Shown here: positions 50,001 through 64,000 of the stretch, one piece after another | How positions within the stretch are numbered: the stretch's first letter is position 1 | How the letters are laid out: each line of letters opens with the position of its first letter | From: Xestospongia bergquistia | Taxonomy: Eukaryota; Porifera; Demospongiae; Haplosclerida; Petrosiidae | Direction: 5' to 3' | DNA: 64,000 bases | NCBI GenBank assembly: GCA_963965975.1 | Contig: OZ014414.1 | Coordinates: 434,001 to 498,000 of the forward strand | Notes under the pieces: model-generated | The model's input: the letters and a program-made list of their open reading frames with translations, nothing else | Database searches by the model: none | What the model was told of the DNA's origin: nothing | Position numbers and translations under genes: made by a program

Positions 50001-50521
50001 ATAATAAGACAATGACAGATCTACGTTTTCGCAACTGTTCACTTACTGGTGGTATCAAACAAATCAGTGATGCTCTCTTTACCAATACTACTCTTAAGGT
50101 GTTATCATTGATTGATGTTACTATCACAGATGAAGATACCAGTCACTTGTCTACTATGTTAAGTATTAATAAGACATTGGATAAACTAGAACTCACCAAC
50201 TGTGACATCACTGATAATGGTGTCCGATATATCTGTGAAGGCCTCACTAAAAACCAAACATTGACTCTGTTGAACATCAGTGATAATCCTCAGATCACTT
50301 CAGTTAGTACCAGTACAATAGCTGAACTAATAAACACAACTAAATCATTGAGAAAACTATATGTCAGAAGCACTTCATTTACAATTGATGACCTCAAGAC
50401 AATATGTACAGCATTATGCAACAACACTTCAATACGGACACTAGTCTTATCATCGAAACATTATGAGTATTGTAAAAAGTTAGACAATTATCAAGTTATT
50501 GAAGGCAGACTCTGCTGGTAG
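44039..50521 (+). CDS. Receptor R1: Death - 2 CARD-like - coiled coil - WW - LRR protein
   Basis: Eighteen exons: 44039-44360, 44410-44712, 44754-44872, 44921-45035, 45087-45380, 45429-46147, 46207-46315, 46543-46614, 46987-47082, 47132-47203, 47247-47399, 47457-47535, 48001-48071, 48403-48445, 48648-48730, 49046-49094, 49179-49324 and 49686-50521; 1226 residues, all phases consistent. Order: Death domain (1-107, KWYQLGIQLK), CARD-like (108-208), acidic linker, basic NLS-like NPRKRSR/IKRKRE (249-286), second CARD-like (286-384), unrecognised module (385-624), coiled coils (624-791), two degenerate WW repeats (about 805-883), canonical WW (about 915-948, PGWECR...YYTDH...TTTWEKP), LRRs (about 960-1226). 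No P-loop, so not a standard NLR. Probably a cytosolic sensor or scaffold in innate immunity or cell death (inference). Confidence 0.8.
48749..48863. mobile_element. 115-b MITE with G-rich core in R1 intron 15
   Basis: Perfect 15-b terminal inverted repeats CAGGGTTTCATTTAG, flanked by GATAT on both sides (48744-48748, 48864-48868). It is absent from the same intron of R2 (58693-58896). A G-run block at 48763-48786 could form a quadruplex. Confidence 0.85.
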
Positions 50522-50999
50522 CTTGTAATCTCTTTTTATTAGTTTATTGTTTTTGTGCCACAGTTTAACTACCTTTATAAACATACTCAGTCAATTATTA
50601 GTGGGTGTGGCATTAATGAACACGTGTTTATTTGTCAGTGCTCAAGTATGATGGTTGTTATGGTGATCCAGACTTGTTTAAATAATAACAATTATACAAA
50701 GAGTTGACTGCTTATGTATCAAAATTGACATTGAATCTAAAGAAAAGTGAGTTATGTGACTAACTATTAACAAATCATGTGGTTGTCATGTGCTTATCAA
50801 TAGGTGACTATGCCCAAAATGATCCTAGGTAGATATGTTAATGTTTACTATAATACTGTATATAGAATACTGAGAATGTAGTACATCTTTTAACATCAAA
50901 TGTTGGAATGTAATCTCTTATTAAAATAAAGTGGTTAATTCTCAGTTCCTATCTCTACATAATGTATCACTTCATGTTGTACTAATTCCATTTCATTAG
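50522..50999. other. Intergenic after R1
   Basis: The stretch TTATTAGTGGGTGTGG (about 50596) recurs near 51725 and 60455, marking duplicated 3' flanks. No exon found. Confidence 0.5.
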
Positions 51000-51564
51000 A
51001 TAAGTTTAGTGTTAACGTTATGTGATGGAAGGATCTCTGCTAATAAGATCTGTTGGTGAGTAAGCCACACCCATTATTTAATAAAGTATTTGTTGCATAG
51101 TAATTATTAATTTAGATATTTGATACAAAAGTTTGGAAGTAAGGGGTTAATAATTGGTAGTACAAGTGAAGATGAAGCTTTAGTAGATTACTGGATAGAA
51201 TGGGAGATGGTATTTTTAAAGGTAAGATAATGAATGAATGGATTGACCTATGTACTCATTATAAACCCTCATTATTATTAATATAACATTATCTAGTCAG
51301 CTGTTAAGATGTTACTATTAGTTGGTGAACCTACTGATCAACTGTTGGTTGCTATGAGTCAATTAAATGCTCATTTATCAAATACTACCTCTGGTATTGT
51401 TACCAATGAAAAGGTATATTATTGTATATTCTTGATATCTAAGTGTTTGTTTCTTGTTCATTCTTGTATATTTTTGGATATTTAGGGCTATTTCTCGCTG
51501 GCTGATGTAGTAATATAGACAACATTATTTATTGTATTGAGTCCAGAATGTGTCTTCTCCTCTC
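51000..51564 (+). pseudogene. Aminoacyl-tRNA synthetase GST-like domain fragment (MetRS-like), decayed
   Basis: Four exon-like blocks with splice sites: 51000-51055, 51116-51221, 51297-51413 and 51486-51564. Conceptual translation gives LVLTLCDGRISANKIC, YLIQKFGSKG, YWIEWEMVFLKSAVKMLL, LNAHLS and GYFSLADVVI. The W-x-EWE followed by SLAD pattern is that of GST-C domains at the N-terminus of methionyl- and related tRNA synthetases. Two probable Trp codons are stops: the codon split across the first junction reads TGA, and TAG follows ADVVI (51516-51518). No catalytic domain follows. A dead fragment stranded between R1 and R2. Confidence 0.6.
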
Positions 51565-51976
51565 GTATGTTATATACCTGTCTATTTACTTATTTATATG
51601 TCCATTATTACCATCTATACATCCATTGAATTTAGTCATGTGTCCATTATTAATACCTGTCTGTCCATTTAGATATCAATAACATAGTTAATAGTGACTA
51701 AGTTAAGACATGTGATCTGCAATTATTAGTGGGTGTGGCATCAATGAAAACACATGGTCTTTCTTATTTGGTAATATTATGGAACTTATTAATTAATGAT
51801 TAATAATAATATTACATTATTAATATTTAATACACACACATTTTATATAACAAATATTACATTATTTATAAAATGATCTTGTTCAATATTATTCATATAT
51901 AATCACTTATTGATACATTTAGTCTTCCAATTGTCCATCCATTTATCAATAATAATACTGTATTAGTAATATTAAA

Positions 51977-52028
51977 TAGTCTTGGTCTCAAACCTATATG
52001 TAAAGATTTGTGTATGGGACTGAGACTA
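51977..52028. mobile_element. Short palindromic element (MITE-like)
   Basis: Same family as 42052-42109: TAGTCTTGGTCTCAAACC with a matching inverted end GGGACTGAGACTA. Confidence 0.6.
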
Positions 52029-52187
52029 AATATAGAATGAATTAATGGAATAAATGGATGATTTAATAAATGGATAAAAACATTAATTATACTAATAGAT
52101 TAATGGACAGATGATTTATATAACTATATGTCCATTATTCCATTCATTATATTATCCATTTATTCATATATAATCCTCAACACATAC

Positions 52188-52313
52188 CTTGATATATCAT
52201 TATTGTTAACAATACTAGTAAGATTAATAGTACCTTTGTTAGTTTAACATACACAGGTAAGTTGTCCTGTAGGTGGAGTACATGGTATGAGATCTTGAGG
52301 TACATAAACATTT
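52188..52313 (-). pseudogene. Decayed MRH8 exon 1 copy
   Basis: Matches MRH8 exon 1 and its 5' flank. It carries GAA-to-TAA at 52244-52246 and lacks part of the signal-peptide region. Confidence 0.8.
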
Positions 52314-52590
52314 TAATAGTTTGCAAAGCCAGCCACACCCTTTAGATTGTAAAACCATGCATTGTGCATGCCTAAAAAACGTTTTTTTCTATTCCAAACT
52401 ATACTTTGTTGAAGTTAGCATCACATGTTTGTAGGTGGATCTTATGTTGTTGTAAGTTATCAGTACATACAGCAACTCTAGCTCCACCCTATCTAAAAAA
52501 TACTTGAAACCTCAAATATTTAATAAGGTGTGGTTATCTAGTATCTGTGCTGTTGGTGAATGTACTGTTAACTTCAACAGAGTCCAAACT

Positions 52591-60356
<7,766 letters not shown>

Positions 60357-60624
60357 TTATTATGTTTTTGTTGGTTTGTTGTGTTATAGTTTGTGAAATA
60401 GTTTGAGTATTTGATGACTATCTTTTGGTTTATAATTCAATGACAATCAAAACAGTTATTAGTGGGTGTGGTATCAATAAAAATATGGTCCGCCTTATTT
60501 GGTGATACTATAGAACTCATTGTTTGAATGAGAGTAATATGATGTAATCAAGTTAGTCAGCAGTCTTGTTTCATTATTACAAAATGATCTTGTTCAATAT
60601 TACATATATAATCCTCAACACATA

Positions 60625-60774
60625 CCTTGATATATCATCATTGTTAACAATACTAGTAAGATTAATAGTCCCTTTGTTAGCTTAACATACACAGGTAAGT
60701 TGTACTGTAGGTGGAGTACATGGTATGAGATCTTGAGCTGTTACATGAAGTAAGAGATAGAGGTACATAAACAT
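60625..60774 (-). pseudogene. Decayed MRH8 exon 1 copy
   Basis: Matches MRH8 exon 1 and carries the same GAA-to-TAA change as the copy at 52188. Confidence 0.8.
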
Positions 60775-60993
60775 TTTAATAATTGGTAAAGCTAGCCACA
60801 CCCTCTAGATTGTAAAATCATGCATTGTGCACGAACCTTTTTTGTTGTTCTAAACTATACTCTGTTGAAGTTAGCATCACACATTTATTAACATAACAGA
60901 GTAATATGATGTAATCAAGTTAGTCAACAGTCTTGTTTCATCATTACAAAATGATCTTGTTCAATATTACATATATAATCCTCAACACATACC

Positions 60994-61147
60994 TTGATAT
61001 ATCATCATTGTTAGCAATACTAGTAAGATTAATAGTATCTTTGTTAGTTTAACATACACAGGTAAGTTGTCCTGTAGGTGGAGTACATGGTATGAGATCT
61101 TGAGCTATTACATGAAGTAAGAGATAGAGAAAGAGGTACATAAACAT
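60994..61147 (-). pseudogene. Decayed MRH8 exon 1 copy
   Basis: Third copy, again with the shared TAA; the signal-peptide region is more complete here than at 52188. Confidence 0.8.
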
Positions 61148-61412
61148 TTCAATAGTTTGCAAAGCCAGCCACACCCTTTAGATTGTAAAACCATGCATTG
61201 TGCATGCCTAAAAAAACTTTTTTTCTACTCCAAACTATACTTTGTTGAAGTTAGCATCACACATTTATTATTTCTTATGTTGTTGTAAGTTATCAGCAAC
61301 TCTAGCTCCACCCTATCAAAAAATACTTGAAACCTCAAATATTTAATAAGGTGTGGTTATCTAGTAATGTGCTGTTGGTGAATGTACTGTTAACTTCAAC
61401 AGAGTCCAAACT

Positions 61413-64000
61413 ATGGCTACAAAAGGACTGTTTCAAACTCTACTAGGTTAATTATTACTTTATTTAAAAAGAAAGTAAGAAAACTTTGATTGTATTTGTT
61501 ATTTTTTATAGTGAAAGACGAAGCTCTCCAGAGTTACCTGATAATATTGTCACAATGTCTGATCAATCCTGTCAAAGTATCCCAGCTCTTATTTAGTGAG
61601 AGATACATCAGTGAAGAAACACTTGATAAGATGGAGACATTGGAAGGACCATTAGATGAGAAGAAGACAACTCTGTTATCTGCTATACATACAGAAGTAT
61701 CTTCAGATCATAAGAAGTTGAAAGTGCTAGCTACAGTATTGTCCAAGTTTGAGGAGACACAAGGTCTATCTGAGAGAATTATCAGTGAATATGGTAAGAG
61801 TCAATAGTAATAGATGACATTTCTCTGTCTTTAGATCAAATGTTTCCAGATGATCAGGTAACAACAACTAATTATCAAGAGGTTGCTATTGAAGGTCGGA
61901 GTGATCAGATGAGTCTTGAAGATCATGACTCAATGGAAGTTATGACCTATCAGGTTAGTAAATATAATTTGTCCTACAAAATCTTGTTTTTTCATTTATA
62001 GGAGATGACTACATTGAATCCAAGAAAACGATCAAGAGAAGATGAGGAGATAGAACAAGTAGAAATCAAATGGAAAAAGGAAACACATGATTTAGAACAA
62101 TGTTCAGATTTTAATGGTACATATAAATAACTAATTAAAGTATATATTGTTAATTTTATTATATTAGCTCAAATGGCCAGTGACATTTTACGCTGTCATT
62201 ATGGTACTCTTGCTCAATCTCTTCAATATCCTCTTAGAGTAGCACAGCTACTCTGTGGAGAGGGAGTTATTAAACAGACAACATTAACTATTGTGGAAAA
62301 TGAGCAATGGCCACAATCTGAAGAAAAGACAATATCTGTTCTGTTAAGAGCAGTACGTCATGCTGTACATACCAACTATCATAACTTAGCAGTCTTTGCC
62401 AGTGTATTGTTAAGAAATTCTATCAATGTACCATGTGCTAAGGCCATTTTGAACGATTGTAGTGAGTGTACAGTAACTTTTATAACATAAATTATTTTGT
62501 TTTTCATAGAGGAAAAATTTCCATATTACTCAGTGTACAGTGACAATGTCTTAAGGGAAGTTCCAATTCCTCAAAATTTGAGTACTGTGTTTGGATCTGT
62601 TAGAAAAGAGTTTGCAATATTCTTCTGTAATGTTCGAGAAGTAATCAATGCAAGTCCTCCACCTCTGGAAGAGCTAAAACGATTTCTTAAACACGGCTAC
62701 CCTCATCTCAAATCACAAGTAGCTCATTCCAACTCTATTGATGACATCTTAGATCTTGTTAATGATCACTGTACACTGATTAATATCAGTTGTCTTGAGA
62801 GTATTGTAGAGTCATTTAAAATTAAAGAAGCTGAGACACATATACAATCATATAAAGATGCCATTCATTCATTTTGTAAAGAAACTAAAGCTTCTCTTTG
62901 TCTTGGTGAAAGTTTTAAAGTTACAACAACTCCTTCTCTTCTTCAATGTGAGACAATTGTATTTGTATTGAACTGGGATCCTGTGGACTGCACTTTGAAA
63001 GATATTGAGGAGATTATTTCAGAATCGCTTGGTAAACATGTGGAGATTCGTTACATACAAAGTGGCAGATCAATTGTTATCACTTGTTACTTTCCACTTG
63101 ATCTACTTGGGCCACTTATTACCAATGCTCATGAATCTCTTGAATTATTGAAGCAGAAAGGGTTAATAAAACTCATTATCGGTCATTATATCATTTATGA
63201 TAACTATAAAAGAGATGAGGTAATAATCATTTGTATAAGGTAAATAGATGTTATAGTTTTATATATTGTATAGGAGACTGAAGAAGAGAAACAAAGAGGT
63301 ATAGAAGATATCAGACACAAACTGGAGTCATTGGACACTGTTGTTAGAGAGATGGCAACAGAAATGAAATCTATACATCAAGGTAATGACAGTTATGAAT
63401 ATCTTGTTAAAATGATTATTGATTGTACAGGAATAGTTGTTATTATCATAAAGTATATTATTATATAAACTCTATCATATCTTTATCTCCACTCTCATTA
63501 ACAAAAATTAATAGTTTGAATCCATTAACTTTAACTTACCACTAAACACAAAATATTAATAATATTGTCTATTACACAGTAATATGATATTACTTTATTT
63601 TTCATTTTATAGTGATTAATGTGATGTCTGAACATAAACAAAGAGAGAGTGATGATTTGATATCACTATTAACAACAAAAGAAGGTTAGAAACTAATCTA
63701 GAGTATTATAAAATAACTTGCAAATTCTTGTGGTTTGGAAATAATAACTATAATATAATTTGTTAGCTCTGCCTGTCTACAATACTTAAATGACATGATG
63801 TTTTCTTTATTTTTCTATAAGCTTTTGAAGAGGAACCAGATACACAGGAAAGACTAGAGACGTCAGAAAGTAAAGGTAAGTTCTTAACAACACATGTTAT
63901 GTATTGTCTTGTTCTCTCTTGTATATAGAGTCTGAAAACAAACAATCATTTGAAGCAAGTACTATCATAAACAGAGCAATGATTTTACAGATAAAACAAT
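61413..64000 (+). CDS. Receptor R3: CARD-like receptor without Death domain, 3' end outside window
   Basis: Exons 61413-61446, 61512-61793, 61835-61953, 62002-62116, 62168-62461, 62510-63219, 63274-63382, 63613-63684, 63822-63875 and 63929 to beyond 64000, phases consistent. The first exon is a single copy of the 34-b unit amplified in R2 (MATKGLFQTLL). It splices directly to the first CARD-like exon (VKDEALQSYLIILSQCLINP), so no Death domain is present. The NLS-like exon is kept but altered (IKWKKE for IKRKRE). CARD-like 2 (DILRCHYGTLAQSL), the unrecognised module (LREVPIPQNLS...TIGHYIIY, here lacking several residues near its start) and coiled-coil exons follow. WW and LRR exons would be expected to the right. 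Confidence 0.78.

Larger units (their letters stand above)
51565..52590. other. Intergenic upstream of R2
   Basis: Contains a palindromic element (51977-52028), a decayed MRH8 first exon (52188-52313), and from about 52340 to 52590 the R2 promoter region, which closely matches 61170-61412 before R3. Confidence 0.6.
60357..61412. other. Intergenic between R2 and R3 with a local tandem duplication
   Basis: A segment of about 360 b (about 60540-60890 and 60900-61265) is duplicated in tandem; both halves contain a decayed MRH8 first exon. The rest up to 61412 is the R3 promoter region, shared with R2. Confidence 0.7.

Noticed and set aside
49756..50127. Minus-strand frame opposite the R1 LRR exon
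   Set aside because: Shadow of the LRR coding strand; a shorter version appears opposite R2.

Overview
The window is eukaryotic nuclear DNA. It is AT-rich, has compact spliced genes (introns often 40-100 b, GT-AG, one GC-AG), many microsatellites, and stacks of young tandem gene duplications. The content (Death domains, a caspase, WW and LRR domains, receptors with an MRH-type lectin fold) points to an early-branching metazoan. A demosponge such as Amphimedon is my best guess; this is inference from gene content and compactness, not a database match. All exon models were built by eye from open frames plus splice sites, and their reading phases add up.

Region 1 (1-15.5 kb): the 3' part of a TauD/clavaminate-synthase-like dioxygenase gene; two nearly identical Death-domain-only genes in a 1.7-2.0 kb tandem duplication; a KH + CHORD-like zinc-binding gene; two more Death-domain-only genes; a very basic Lys/Pro-rich small protein gene with a decayed copy inside a neighbour's intron; and, on the minus strand, a caspase-like protease fused to a C-terminal Death-like domain.

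Region 2 (17-44 kb): eight minus-strand genes (here MRH1-MRH8) for secreted-type, single-pass membrane proteins. Each has a signal peptide, a cysteine-rich MRH-like luminal domain, a short stalk, one membrane helix and a short cytosolic tail. Seven end in a tyrosine sorting motif (YxxPhi). MRH1 has lost its tail exon at a duplication breakpoint. Between MRH1 and MRH2 lies a second duplicated pair of Death-domain-only genes; one carries a single nonsense codon.

Region 3 (44-64 kb): three plus-strand tandem copies (R1, R2, R3) of a large multi-exon gene. R1 encodes 1226 residues: Death domain, two CARD-like helical domains, a conserved unrecognised module of about 240 residues, coiled coils, two degenerate WW repeats plus one canonical WW, and leucine-rich repeats. 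No NACHT/P-loop NTPase is present. R2 has a different Death domain and is preceded by 29 exact-period 47-b copies of its tiny first coding exon. R3 has no Death domain and runs off the window end. R1 and MRH8 share an 89-b divergent promoter; decayed pieces of MRH8 exon 1 sit upstream of R2 and R3, showing that the promoter was carried along in the duplications.

Taken together, the locus reads as an expanding self/non-self or cell-death signalling neighbourhood: free Death-domain adaptors, a Death-domain caspase and LRR receptors that could recruit them by homotypic Death-domain contacts, interleaved with a young family of endosomal/lysosomal sorting-type receptors. The functional link is inference.
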